Shown here: positions 37,033-45,045 of the stretch, in pieces
How positions within the stretch are numbered: position 1 is the stretch's first letter
Layout of the letters: every line of letters starts with the position of its first letter
Source: Halobiforma lacisalsi AJ5
GTDB lineage: Archaea > Halobacteriota > Halobacteria > Halobacteriales > Natrialbaceae
Direction of reading: 5' to 3'
Assembly (NCBI RefSeq): GCF_000226975.2
Contig: NZ_CP019285.1
Coordinates: 1,240,001 to 1,304,000, forward strand
DNA: 64,000 nucleotides
Translations under genes and position numbers: made by a program
The notes under the pieces: generated by a model
What the model was told of the DNA's origin: nothing
What the model saw: the letters and a program-made list of their open reading frames with translations, nothing else
The model's database searches: none

Positions 37033-37705
37033 GTGTGAACGACGCCGCCGTGGACGTTACCGACGTCGAAACTCCGGCCGTCGATCAACGCTGCGGCGTC
37101 GACCCCGTGGGCGTCGTGGGGGTGACGGTAGTACGGGACCTCGTGGCGATCGGCGAGCCGTCGTCCTCCCGAAACGTGATCGGCGTGTGCGTGGGTGTCG
37201 AAACGCCGACGGCGACGAGATCGGCATCGTACTCGTCGATGATCGATTCGCACTCCGAGACGTACTGTGAGTGGTCGTAGACTGCCGCCTCGCCGTCCGA
37301 GAGCAGGACGTGAGAGAGACAGCCCTTGCCGGGACGTGCGACTTGGACGAGCGTACCGTCGATATCGATCTCGATCGGGGCGTGTCGATGGACGCGACTC
37401 CACCCCTGCATTCCGTTGGCGAGTGTCTTGGCGTCGTACCCGATCGTTCTGAGGCGATCGGTCGCCTTCTGTGAGACGACCCCGGCCGCGCATACTGTGA
37501 CGATCTCCGCGTCTCTCGGTAGAGTCGAGAGAGCGGGATCGGCCACCCTGAGATCCTCCGTCAATAGATCGTAAATAGGGATGTTTTCGCTACCGGAGAT
37601 GTGCCACGCTTCGTACTCCTCTCCTGGCCGGATATCGAGGATGAAGATACCGTCGTCTTCGTCGGCGAGTCGGTCGGCGAGTCGGTCGGGCGTGATTTCG
37701 CTCAT
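37033..37705 (-). pseudogene. Rhodanese / metallo-beta-lactamase fusion, frameshifted and truncated
   Basis: From the ATG at 37705 a rhodanese domain (about residues 1-105) carries the active-site cysteine in VTVCAAGVVSQKA. An MBL-fold start follows (GKGCLSHVLLSDGEAAVYD). At about 37204 one base is missing: the metal-binding DTHAHADHVSGG continues in the next frame, on to SFDVGNVHGGVVHT. There the gene ends abruptly against element debris at about 37033, having lost most of the MBL domain. Intact relatives (persulfide-dioxygenase-like) act in sulfur transfer or sulfide detoxification. This copy should be dead. Confidence 0.82.
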
Positions 37706-37723
37706 CACGTAGAGGTCATACAC

Positions 37724-38033
37724 CCGGATCCCCGAAGCCTTGTTTCCGAGTCCACTGGGGGCATTTATGACGGCCGGTTCTAATCGAGCAGCGCCGGCCG
37801 AGTGCCCGTTCGACGGTCGATCGGATTGGTGGGGTCACGAACGGTGGAACAGTTCTGCTCGATCAATGGTAGTCCGATCGCCGCGCAGTCGTAATGGGGG
37901 AGACGCCTGCCGGATCCCCTGGCCGAGTCTCGAGCGTGGTGATCCGATGCAGCCGCCATCAGTTAAACTCGCCTATCAGGATGGGGGTGAAACCGACGGG
38001 AGAGCCGGCTATACGATGGGGTGCGGTGATACC
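37724..38033. other. Non-coding gap after the decayed region
   Basis: Three hundred bases without a convincing gene. The frame that continues from the next gene back to 37740 is arginine/proline-rich and lacks haloarchaeal acidity. It probably carries the promoter of the membrane protein gene. Confidence 0.45.
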
Positions 38034-38702
38034 ATGAGTGCACCCAGCAAGACGAAACGGATAGGAAAGACGGGTACCCAGCAGGAGCGTTCCGGCGTGG
38101 TTCGGCGTCTCGTCCTGTTCGGCGGGTCGCTCGGTGCGGCGGTCGCGATGTGGTTCCATCCACATGCTGGCCACGACGTCTACGCGAGCCTGTCGCCCGT
38201 TGCCGACACCTTCGTTGTGACACACGTCCTGTTGTTCGCCTCGTTAGCGACGATCGCCATGGGCCTGTACTTCCTCTCGAGCGGTTACCGGGGACTGCCG
38301 GCGGCGCTCGCGCGGACGGGGGCCGGTGTGTTCGGGTTCTTCTATCTCGGGTACGTCGCCACTGTCGGTGTCGCCAAGGGGTTGTTGATTCGCGAAGGGC
38401 AGACCCTGCCGGCAGAACAACAGGCGGGTGTCGCGGAAGTCGTCCAGTACATCCATACCGAGCCGCTGTTGTTTGCCGCCGGTGCGGTGGGGGCAGTTGG
38501 ATACCTCGTGGCGGTCGGTGCGCTCGCGGTCGTCCTCTACCGTGCGGATGCACCGCGCGTCCCGCTCGCATTGCTCGTCGCCTCGAGCGTCGCGATCGGT
38601 GCCCATCACGGACCACTGGCGGTGGCCGGCATGGGAAGCTTCGTCGTCGCCATCGGCTGGCTCGAGTTCGGCTGGAGCGAGCGACGGACTGAACCGGACT
38701 GA
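38034..38702 (+). CDS. Six-helix membrane protein, unknown function
   Basis: A 222-residue protein started at the ATG at 38034 (MSAPSKTK); an ATG at 38016 would add six residues. After a basic N-terminus come about six hydrophobic helices, with a periplasm-side HPHAGHDVYASL motif after the first that could bind metal. Glycine/alanine-rich helices and a short acidic tail. No transporter family recognised. It stands alone between decayed DNA and a HTH-10 regulator, which could control it. Confidence 0.75.
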   Translation: MSAPSKTKRIGKTGTQQERSGVVRRLVLFGGSLGAAVAMWFHPHAGHDVYASLSPVADTFVVTHVLLFASLATIAMGLYFLSSGYRGLPAALARTGAGVFGFFYLGYVATVGVAKGLLIREGQTLPAEQQAGVAEVVQYIHTEPLLFAAGAVGAVGYLVAVGALAVVLYRADAPRVPLALLVASSVAIGAHHGPLAVAGMGSFVVAIGWLEFGWSERRTEPD

Positions 38703-38816
38703 CGCGATAGCCGGGGGAAGTGGATCGGTTTATCGTCCGGGAAGACTTTGTCTGCCGACGATACTGGCAGGTAGTGGGGGCGAACCGTTTTGTGGGGGTG
38801 TGGAGTCTAGTAACGT

Positions 38817-39461
38817 ATGCGGGAAGCGATCATCAACCTCACTGACGAGGAAATCGAGGCCATGGGGTACGGGGAGCTGGTCTCGCTGTGTCGGGAGGCG
38901 GGCGTTCGAGAACTCGAGTTGCTGGAAGACGAGGGGACGGGCGGAGTCTCGCAGATCGAGGTCGAGACGCGATTCGACGAGGATAGGCTCGATCGTATCG
39001 AGAGCGTCGAAGACTGGGAGTTCATCACCGAGAAGGACGACTCGTATCTCTACCTCCTCGAGGTGACGGCGCTTGAGATGCCCGAGACGGCGTCGGTCGA
39101 CCACGACGACCTGGTGGGAATGTGCGATCCGACGGTGAGCGACCGTGGAATGTTGCTGTCGCTGGTCGGGTCCCAGGAGTCGATTCGAGCGATGCTCCGC
39201 AACTTCGAGGAGGCCGGGATCGCGCCGGATCTCCACAAACTCGGTGAGTACGAGGGTGGCCAGCGGACGCTCGACGCGCTGACTGATCGGCAACTCGACG
39301 TCCTCCAGACCGCCTACGACATGGGGTTTTACGAGGTGCCGCGGGAGGCGTCGATCGACGACGTCGCCGACGAGATGGGACTCGACGACGGCACGATCTC
39401 CGAACACCTCCAGCGGGCGGAACGGAACCTGCTCACCCAGCAACTCGCGGTCCAAGACTGA
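38817..39461 (+). CDS. HTH-10 (Bat/DmsR-type) transcriptional regulator
   Basis: A 214-residue protein. The C-terminal HTH-10 domain (about 150-205) has the diagnostic LTDRQLDVLQTAYDMGFYEVPRE and the helix ASIDDVADEMGLDDGTISEHLQRAE. The N-terminal part begins with a short helical GYGELVSLCREAGVRELELL segment and continues as the BAT-associated beta domain. Family members activate purple membrane, DMSO respiration and similar genes. No PAS or GAF domain is attached, so the signal is unknown. Target possibly the neighbouring membrane gene. Confidence 0.9.
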   Translation: MREAIINLTDEEIEAMGYGELVSLCREAGVRELELLEDEGTGGVSQIEVETRFDEDRLDRIESVEDWEFITEKDDSYLYLLEVTALEMPETASVDHDDLVGMCDPTVSDRGMLLSLVGSQESIRAMLRNFEEAGIAPDLHKLGEYEGGQRTLDALTDRQLDVLQTAYDMGFYEVPREASIDDVADEMGLDDGTISEHLQRAERNLLTQQLAVQD

Positions 39462-39488
39462 CCCGCTCTCGAGGCGTCGGTCTCTTCC

Positions 39489-39770
39489 TCACCCATCGGA
39501 CCTCGGGAAGCCTTTCGGTTCGTTCCATTCCTCTGTCACCGACTCTGCGGCTGCGAGCACAGTGGACAGCGATAGCGACATCGTGATGAGGTCGTCTGTA
39601 CGATTTGCCCACGTCTCGTACGCCCGTTCGTCGTCGACCGCGACCGCTGTCCAGTCGGCGAGCGTTTCGGGCGTTTCCTTCAGCCCGATCGAGACCCGAA
39701 ACCGCTCGGCGACTGCTGGTCGGAGCGGTACGTCCTCGACCTCGAGGTCGGTCGTACTCGGTCCCGTCAT
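39489..39770 (-). CDS. Small conserved-looking hypothetical protein
   Basis: A 93-residue acidic protein with a start at the ATG at 39770. It contains PLRPAVAERFRVSIGLKETPE and a C-terminal helical stretch. The RFRVSIGL segment faintly recalls the C-terminus of PLP-dependent Cys/Met enzymes but is far too short for one, so no function is given. Codon use and acidity are those of a normal haloarchaeal gene. Confidence 0.6.
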   Translation of the reverse strand: MTGPSTTDLEVEDVPLRPAVAERFRVSIGLKETPETLADWTAVAVDDERAYETWANRTDDLITMSLSLSTVLAAAESVTEEWNEPKGFPRSDG

Positions 39771-39858
39771 GGGGAGATAGTCGGACCGCTCGAGCGATAG
39801 ATTCAAATCCCGCCGGATCCGTTACCTGTCGCTCACGAATTTGTTCGCGACAGGAAAG

Positions 39859-39932
<74 letters not shown>

Positions 39933-40042
39933 TGTGCTTACCACTATCCGTGAGTGGTGGTTAAACGTTTTCTTTCGATGTCGGGACTGCGGCCGGTTCG
40001 ATTCGGTTCGATTCGGTCCGGTTCAGGAACAGCGGCACCAAA

Positions 40043-40888
40043 TTACTCGAGGTACTCACGGAGCGCGTCGGTCACGATCTGCCCGGGATCGACATCGTCG
40101 ATGGAAGCGCACCGCCGGAGGTCGCGGTACGTCTCGGGCGGCAGCCGGAGTTCCAGTTCCCCGAGCGCGACGTCGCAGTCGGCAAGGGCACGCTCGATCG
40201 ACGTGCCGTCGTTGACGGCGCTGGCGACGCTGCGAACCTCCCGGACGGTGAGGTCGCCGTCGAGGATGGCCCAGGCGAGCAGGAGTCGAGCTTCCCCGCT
40301 GACTCGAGCGATGTGCTTGGCGGCCGTAGGGGCGATCTCGCCGATCGCGACCTGCTTGCGGACGGACCGCGGGAGGTCGTGCACCCGCGCCCACTTCCGA
40401 ATGAACGAGACGGTTACTTCGCTTCCGGCGCGTTCGGCGGCTGCCTTGTAGGAGCCTTCGGCGCGAACGAGCGCGGCACAGGCAGCGGCACCTCGGAGCA
40501 TGAAGAGGTGGTCGTCACCGCCGCTCTCGCTCGCGAACGTCCGGACCGTTTCGGCGGCTTCCTCGAGGCTGTCGGGATCGTCGGGATCGAACTGGACGGC
40601 TTCGCGGGCGTGGGGTCCGGCGACGGATTCGTCCCCACGGATGACCGGTGCGCCGACGGGGGATTCGCGATCGGTGGGAATCGACGCGTCCCGGGCGCGG
40701 CCGTCGTCGGGGTCGGGGTCGCGCTCGCGGGACTGCTCGCCGTCGGTGGAACGGTCACCTGCCCCGCCGCCGTCGGTTCTCGGAGTCCGATTTCTCTCTC
40801 GGTCGGGTGTGTCGCGACTCTCGTGGGTGGGGGAACCGTCGTCTCCATCGCGCTGATCGGGTGGCTCCCCGGACCGATCGGTAGTCAT
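40043..40888 (-). CDS. Conserved haloarchaeal DNA-binding-like protein (DUF7119-like)
   Basis: A 281-residue protein started at the ATG at 40888. Residues 1-85 are a disordered Asp/Arg/Gly-rich tail. The core has EAVQFDPDDPDSLEEAAETVR, FMLRGAAACAALVRAEGSYKAAAERAG and helices resembling a helix-turn-helix (VTVSFIRKWARVHDLPRSVRKQ). The C-terminal 60 residues contain an RHH-like LELRLPPETYRDLRR...IVTDALREYLE. Two DNA-binding-like modules suggest a nucleoid or regulatory role. The family number is from memory. Confidence 0.8.
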   Translation of the reverse strand: MTTDRSGEPPDQRDGDDGSPTHESRDTPDRERNRTPRTDGGGAGDRSTDGEQSRERDPDPDDGRARDASIPTDRESPVGAPVIRGDESVAGPHAREAVQFDPDDPDSLEEAAETVRTFASESGGDDHLFMLRGAAACAALVRAEGSYKAAAERAGSEVTVSFIRKWARVHDLPRSVRKQVAIGEIAPTAAKHIARVSGEARLLLAWAILDGDLTVREVRSVASAVNDGTSIERALADCDVALGELELRLPPETYRDLRRCASIDDVDPGQIVTDALREYLE

Positions 40889-40997
40889 GCACCGCGGTAG
40901 GGACTTCGAACGCAAAAAGGTCGCTACTGTGGCGAATCTCTCCCCTGACACCGGATATCCTCGTCATGAGAGGAGAGCGGCCGCCGGTCCTGTCCGG

Positions 40998-41237
40998 TCA
41001 GGACTCGTCGTCCGACCGGCTCTCGGAGAGGCGTTCCCAGATCTCCACACAGCCCGCACCGTCCTCGACGTCGATCTCGAAGTCGGATCCTGGATCGCGT
41101 TCCTGCTCCCGTTCTCGCTCCCGTTCCCGTTCCCGCTCGGAATCGTCGCTGCCGTCGTCGCTCCCATCTTCGGCCCCTTCGGACCCGTCGGATTCGGGTC
41201 GTTCATCGTCGTCCAGGGGATCCTCGGGTGCGGTCAT
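40998..41237 (-). CDS. Small acidic protein with Arg-Glu repeat
   Basis: A 79-residue protein with an Asp/Glu/Ser-rich N-terminus and an (RE)n stretch at about residues 35-46, encoded by a repeated hexamer near 41100-41130. A conserved-looking C-terminus follows (FEIDVEDGAGCVEIWERLSE). The repeat would form a charged helix. The end segment looks like a known haloarchaeal small-protein family, so coding is likely despite low complexity. Confidence 0.68.
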   Translation of the reverse strand: MTAPEDPLDDDERPESDGSEGAEDGSDDGSDDSEREREREREREQERDPGSDFEIDVEDGAGCVEIWERLSESRSDDES

Positions 41238-41481
41238 GGACGCGATTCACGTCTGAAGTGTATAAGTCATGCTCCGACATCGTTCGGCCGTCGGCTCCGG
41301 GTTGGACGTGCCGGGGACGTCACGGCTCGAGTTCGCGGTCGCCGTCGTCCGGGTTGGCTACCTGTAGCTACGGCGAGAGAGTACGTGGACTCGGACGCCG
41401 AAACTCTCCGCTGACGGCCGTTCACCTGCCGTCGCAGGCTCGTCGCTTTTTCTCGGGGCTAGCGAACCGCCGCCCGGAGAC

Positions 41482-41976
41482 ATGAGCATGGACACGATTC
41501 AGGACCTGTTCGAACACGGCCTCGAGGACATCTACCACGCCGAGCACCAGCTCGTCGACGCGCTCGAGGACCTCGAGGAGAACACCGAACGGGACGAGAT
41601 CGCGGAGGCGTTCGCCGAGCACCGGGAGGAGACACAGGGGCAGATCGACCGCCTCGAGGAGGTTTTCGAGATGTTCGGGGAGCCGCCCGAGAAAGAGGAG
41701 TGTGAAGGGATCGAGGGGCTGATCGAGGAGTACGAGGAGTTCGAGTCGATGGATCCCGCACAGGAAGTCATGGATTACCACAACATGGCAGCCGCGGAGA
41801 AGACGGAACACTACGAGATCGCCGCCTACGGGAACCTGATCCCCCTGGCCGACCAACTCGGGATGGACGAGGCGGCCGACCTCCTCGAGGAGAACCTCCG
41901 CGAGGAGCAGGACGCGCTCGACGAACTGAAAGAACTAACCGAGACCTACGCGATGGACGCCATTCCGGCGGAGTGA
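41482..41976 (+). CDS. YciE/DUF892 ferritin-like protein
   Basis: A 164-residue all-helical protein. The FEHGLEDIYHAEHQL start and E/H residues in the paired helices (EHREETQGQIDRLEEVF, EKTEHYEIAAYGNL) are the YciE family's di-iron positions. Glu-rich helices are continuous over the length. The family is a stress-associated ferritin-like group of uncertain reaction. The first of two ATGs six bp apart is used. A very small acidic gene follows 5 bp later. Confidence 0.92.
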   Translation: MSMDTIQDLFEHGLEDIYHAEHQLVDALEDLEENTERDEIAEAFAEHREETQGQIDRLEEVFEMFGEPPEKEECEGIEGLIEEYEEFESMDPAQEVMDYHNMAAAEKTEHYEIAAYGNLIPLADQLGMDEAADLLEENLREEQDALDELKELTETYAMDAIPAE

Positions 41977-41981
41977 TTTCG

Positions 41982-42152
41982 ATGGGAACTAACGGGGGCG
42001 AAGCCGAGGGCGAGGGCGAGGTCGGGGACGAGGAGGAAGAACCCCAGACGCAGTACGGCGGGACCGAAGACGAGCAGCCGACGACGACCATCGACGAGAC
42101 GGACGAAAGCGAAGGCAACGAAAACGGGGACGAAAGCGAGAACGACGCCTGA
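41982..42152 (+). CDS. Very small acidic protein downstream of YciE
   Basis: A 56-residue protein of nearly pure Gly, Glu, Asp, Asn and Thr (EGEGEVGDEEEEPQTQYGGTEDEQP...), beginning 5 bp after the YciE stop. Disordered by composition. The tight spacing and clean start and stop support a real gene in an operon with the ferritin-like protein; a companion or regulator is a guess. Confidence 0.55.
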   Translation: MGTNGGEAEGEGEVGDEEEEPQTQYGGTEDEQPTTTIDETDESEGNENGDESENDA

Positions 42153-42245
42153 GGAGATAATGCAGGCGACGGGGTTCGAGGACGGAACCGACGACGGGAG
42201 AGGGAGGCGAACAGTTCTTTTATCTCGCGGGTGCTACACGCGTCC

Positions 42246-42719
42246 GTGACCGTCCAGTTCCCGACGGATCGCGGCGGCGACCTCTCGATTCGGCCCGCGG
42301 AGCGTGCCGACCTGCTGGCAGTCGTTCGGATCGAGAACGCCTCGTTCTCACAGCCCTGGCCGTACGACGCGTTCGACCGCTTCCTCGGTGAACCCGGCTT
42401 TCTCGTCGCCGTCGACGACGGGCGGATCGCCGGGTACGTCGTCGCCGACGTGAGTTCGAACGTCGGCCGCCGCATCGGCCACATCAAAGATATCGCCGTC
42501 CACCCCGACCATCGCGGCAACGGGATCGGCTCGGCCCTGCTGTCCCGGGCGCTCGCGGTGATGGCGGCCCACGGCGCGGACAGCGTCAAACTCGAGGTCC
42601 GCAGATCTAACGACAAGGCAAAGCGGCTCTACCGGGAGTTCGGCTTCGAGCCGCTCAGGCGGATGCCGGACTACTACGACGACGAGGACGCGATCGTCAT
42701 GATCCGGAAGTTGGACTGA
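42246..42719 (+). CDS. rimI: RimI-type N-terminal acetyltransferase
   Basis: A 157-residue GNAT enzyme with a GTG start at 42246, 25 bp after a TTTTATC box, so leaderless. The GNAT motif A is complete: IKDIAVHPDHRGNGIGSALL, followed by LEVRRSNDKAKRLYREFGFE (motif B). The FSQPWPYDAFDRFL motif near residue 40 is that of RimI/ArdI-like N-alpha acetyltransferases (ribosomal protein alanine, archaeal Ard1). It acetylates protein N-termini from acetyl-CoA. Confidence 0.92.
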   Translation: MTVQFPTDRGGDLSIRPAERADLLAVVRIENASFSQPWPYDAFDRFLGEPGFLVAVDDGRIAGYVVADVSSNVGRRIGHIKDIAVHPDHRGNGIGSALLSRALAVMAAHGADSVKLEVRRSNDKAKRLYREFGFEPLRRMPDYYDDEDAIVMIRKLD

Positions 42720-42785
42720 CCCCGACGCGACGTTCTTCCGCCGCGGGACGGCGACGTTTTACCGCTCGCGGCGTATCGGTCGAAC

Positions 42786-43268
42786 ATGGGATACGCCTGC
42801 CCCGTCTGCGACGCTGAACAGGCCGACGCGGCCCACCTCGCGAACCACCTCGCCATTACGGCCTCGCTCGGTCGCGAGGACCACCGGGAGTGGCTCGAGG
42901 ACCACGCCCCCGACTGGGGCGACCGCGATCCGGAGAGTCTGGGTGAGGTCGTCGCCGAGTACGCCCCGGAGATCGAGACGCCGGAGTTCGAGGGCGGCCA
43001 CGGACACGGGCACGACCACGGGCACGGCAGCCCCGGCCGTCCCGACGCGCTCGAGGACGGACTCGCTCGCCAGACCCGCCAGGCCGGACGCGGCTCGCTC
43101 ACCTCGGAGGCGGAAAGCGTGCTTCGGGAAGCGCAGGAACTGACGCGGCGGATGCACGAGGACGTTGACGAGGTCTCCGAGGACGGATCCAGTGGAACGG
43201 AGGACGGTAATCTTGAGGAGGGAGACGACGCGGGCGACGGGAACGACAGGACCGGCGACGACGCGTAA
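42786..43268 (+). CDS. DUF5810 zinc-ribbon-start protein
   Basis: A 160-residue protein beginning MGYACPVCDAEQADAAHLANHLA: one CxxC and two histidines like a C2H2 finger. The middle holds a His-rich GGHGHGHDHGHG stretch that may bind metal, and the end is a disordered acidic tail. The 5' region matches the haloarchaeal DUF5810 family. It precedes a DUF5809 gene by 32 bp; the two are commonly neighbours. Confidence 0.85.
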   Translation: MGYACPVCDAEQADAAHLANHLAITASLGREDHREWLEDHAPDWGDRDPESLGEVVAEYAPEIETPEFEGGHGHGHDHGHGSPGRPDALEDGLARQTRQAGRGSLTSEAESVLREAQELTRRMHEDVDEVSEDGSSGTEDGNLEEGDDAGDGNDRTGDDA

Positions 43269-43300
43269 CAGGTAACAGGCTGCCGCCGACACTCTCGTCT

Positions 43301-43717
43301 ATGCACACGGTCGGAACGTTCTCGCCGTCGTCGGTCGAGGACGCACGAGCGCAGTACGAGACGGTCGGCCCCGCGGCCCAGACGGTCGTCCGCGAGGTCG
43401 CGAAGGCCATGGAGTTCGACCGCGAGGAGTACGACGACCGCGTCACCGGCGAGGTCGTCGAGACCGCACGGGACGCCCTGTTCGCGAGCCTGCTCGAGGT
43501 ACGGGTCGGCTCCCGGGAGGAGTACGAGGCCTGGCGGGAGTCCTACGACGGCGAGGTGACGACCCTCGGCCACGAGAACGTAGAGCGGGCCGTCTGGCAC
43601 GCCGGTCCCGAGGGGGAAGCCGTCGCAGCCACCTTCCAGAACGAGGAGGACGCGGCGGTCGCGACGCTCCGCCGGCAGGCGTTCGGCCGGCTGTACCGCG
43701 AGCACTTCTCGGGATAG
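43301..43717 (+). CDS. DUF5809 family protein
   Basis: A 138-residue protein with the family's MHTVGTFSPSSVEDARAQYE start and a helical C-terminus. A GPEGEAVAATFQNEEDAAVATLRR motif is at the end. No catalytic signature. It is co-oriented with DUF5810 and the Nudix gene. Confidence 0.85.
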   Translation: MHTVGTFSPSSVEDARAQYETVGPAAQTVVREVAKAMEFDREEYDDRVTGEVVETARDALFASLLEVRVGSREEYEAWRESYDGEVTTLGHENVERAVWHAGPEGEAVAATFQNEEDAAVATLRRQAFGRLYREHFSG

Positions 43718-43774
43718 CTCTGCGGGCGGCGGGCATCGCCACCTATTCTTCCATCGAGGGCGGAGCGTTCGTCG

Positions 43775-44437
43775 ATGACGCCATCGCCACCATCATCTTC
43801 AGGGGATCGCGAGGGAGACCGGGACCCGGACCGGGACCCGGACGCCAACACACCCGACGACTGGGCGCTCCTCGAGGAGGTCACCGAGTACGAGACCGAC
43901 TGGTACGACGGCGGTTACGACCGCGTCGAACAGCCGGACGGCACGGAGAAACGCTACTACTGGGCGGACCTACCGCCGGCGGTCGTCGTGGTGGCCCGGA
44001 TCGACGGGAGCGTCCTCGAGGGTGCCGACGCGTCCGTTGGGTCCGACGAGGACACGGACGGCGACCGACTCCTGTTCGTCGAACAGTACCGCCCGACGAT
44101 CCGGGAAACCCACCTCGAACTCCCCGCGGGGATCGTCGAGGACGGCGAGTCCTACACGACGGCCGCCACGCGGGAACTCGAGGAGGAGACCGGATTCCGG
44201 CCCTCGAGTACCGCCTTGCTCCAGGAGTACGCGGTTGCGACGGGCGTGCTCCGACACGACCGCGGGATCGTCTACGCGGAGGGACTCGAGCCCGGCCAGC
44301 GCGAACTCGACAACAACGAGTTCCTCGAGGTACGGACGGTCCCGGTCGACGAGGCGCTCGAGCGCGCCCGCGAGCAGCCGGCCAACGACTCGACGCTGAC
44401 GGCGTTGCTGCTGGCCAAGGAGGACGGGTTGATCTGA
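43775..44437 (+). CDS. Nudix hydrolase (ADP-ribose pyrophosphatase-like)
   Basis: A 220-residue hydrolase with a complete Nudix box at 119-141 (GIVEDGESY...RELEEETGF; metal-binding REx2EE). After it comes the family proline and LEPGQRELDNNEFLEVRTVP. The 30-residue N-terminal extension is acidic and disordered. The arrangement fits ADP-ribose or dinucleotide hydrolases; the substrate is not fixed by sequence. Confidence 0.92.
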   Translation: MTPSPPSSSGDREGDRDPDRDPDANTPDDWALLEEVTEYETDWYDGGYDRVEQPDGTEKRYYWADLPPAVVVVARIDGSVLEGADASVGSDEDTDGDRLLFVEQYRPTIRETHLELPAGIVEDGESYTTAATRELEEETGFRPSSTALLQEYAVATGVLRHDRGIVYAEGLEPGQRELDNNEFLEVRTVPVDEALERAREQPANDSTLTALLLAKEDGLI

Positions 44438-44483
44438 GGCGCCGAGCCGCTTCCGTTCGGCGGCGTAGACCTGCTCTTTCCGT

Positions 44484-44957
44484 CTACGAGTCGGTTCGGC
44501 CGGCGCACTCGAGTTCGAGAGCCTCGCGTATCCGCTCGTAGGGGCGGTCGAGTTTCCCCTCTCCTTCCTCGTAGCCGCTTTCCGGCCAGAGATCTAGCCC
44601 GTCGTCGGCGCGACGTGGCGCGACGTGCAGGTGGAAGTGTGGCACCGACTGCTGGGCGGCCTCGCCGCTGGCGTGGAGGAGGTTCGCGCCGTCGAAACCG
44701 GCGTCGCGGAGCCGTCGAACGATGCTCCGGGCGTGGGTCGTCACCTCGGCGAGCGTCTCCGCCGGGATGTCGAACAGGCTCTCGTAGTGAGTTTTCGGGA
44801 CGACGAGCAGGTGCCCCTCCGACACGGGGTCGAGGGGCGCGAACGCGATCGTTTCGTCCGTCTCCTCGAGAAGGAGGGTGTCACCGTCCCCGTCCCCGTT
44901 TCCGTCCCCGTCCCCGTCCCCGTCTCCGTCGACGATTTCACAGAACGGACAGGTCAC
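44484..44957 (-). CDS. HIT-family nucleotide hydrolase with Asp-Gly insertion
   Basis: A 157-residue protein. The N-terminal CPFC (3-6) is the zinc-binding start seen in many HIT proteins. Then comes an unusual DGDGDGDG tract (10-26) from an expanded GTCCCC-type repeat at 44883-44935. The core continues with EGHLLVVPKTHYESLFD and ends in the catalytic HFHLHVAP (H107, H109, H111). Dinucleotide or AMP-lysine hydrolysis is the family activity. The DG tract may be polymorphic. Confidence 0.93.
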   Translation of the reverse strand: MTCPFCEIVDGDGDGDGDGNGDGDGDTLLLEETDETIAFAPLDPVSEGHLLVVPKTHYESLFDIPAETLAEVTTHARSIVRRLRDAGFDGANLLHASGEAAQQSVPHFHLHVAPRRADDGLDLWPESGYEEGEGKLDRPYERIREALELECAGRTDS

Positions 44958-45045
44958 ACCGAGATATCGTCAGCAAAACTGAAAACTGCGTCGCTCGAGG
45001 TCGTCGTGTAGAGGGGCGCTCGAGCGCGGAGGTGGCTATCGGGGG

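Noticed and set aside
37740-38033. N-terminal extension of the six-helix membrane protein
   Set aside because: Arg/Pro/Gly composition and no hydrophobic or acidic pattern.
36330-38033. Insertion sequence as cause of the decay after tRNA-Cys
   Set aside because: No transposase fragment, terminal inverted repeats or target duplication found.
39489-39770. Cys/Met metabolism PLP enzyme fragment
   Set aside because: Only a short RFRVSIGL resemblance; no lysine site, and the gene is complete at 93 residues.
41090-41140. Tandem hexamer repeat suggestive of CRISPR or microsatellite
   Set aside because: In frame and codes for an Arg-Glu helix in a small gene; no spacer structure. No CRISPR array seen anywhere.
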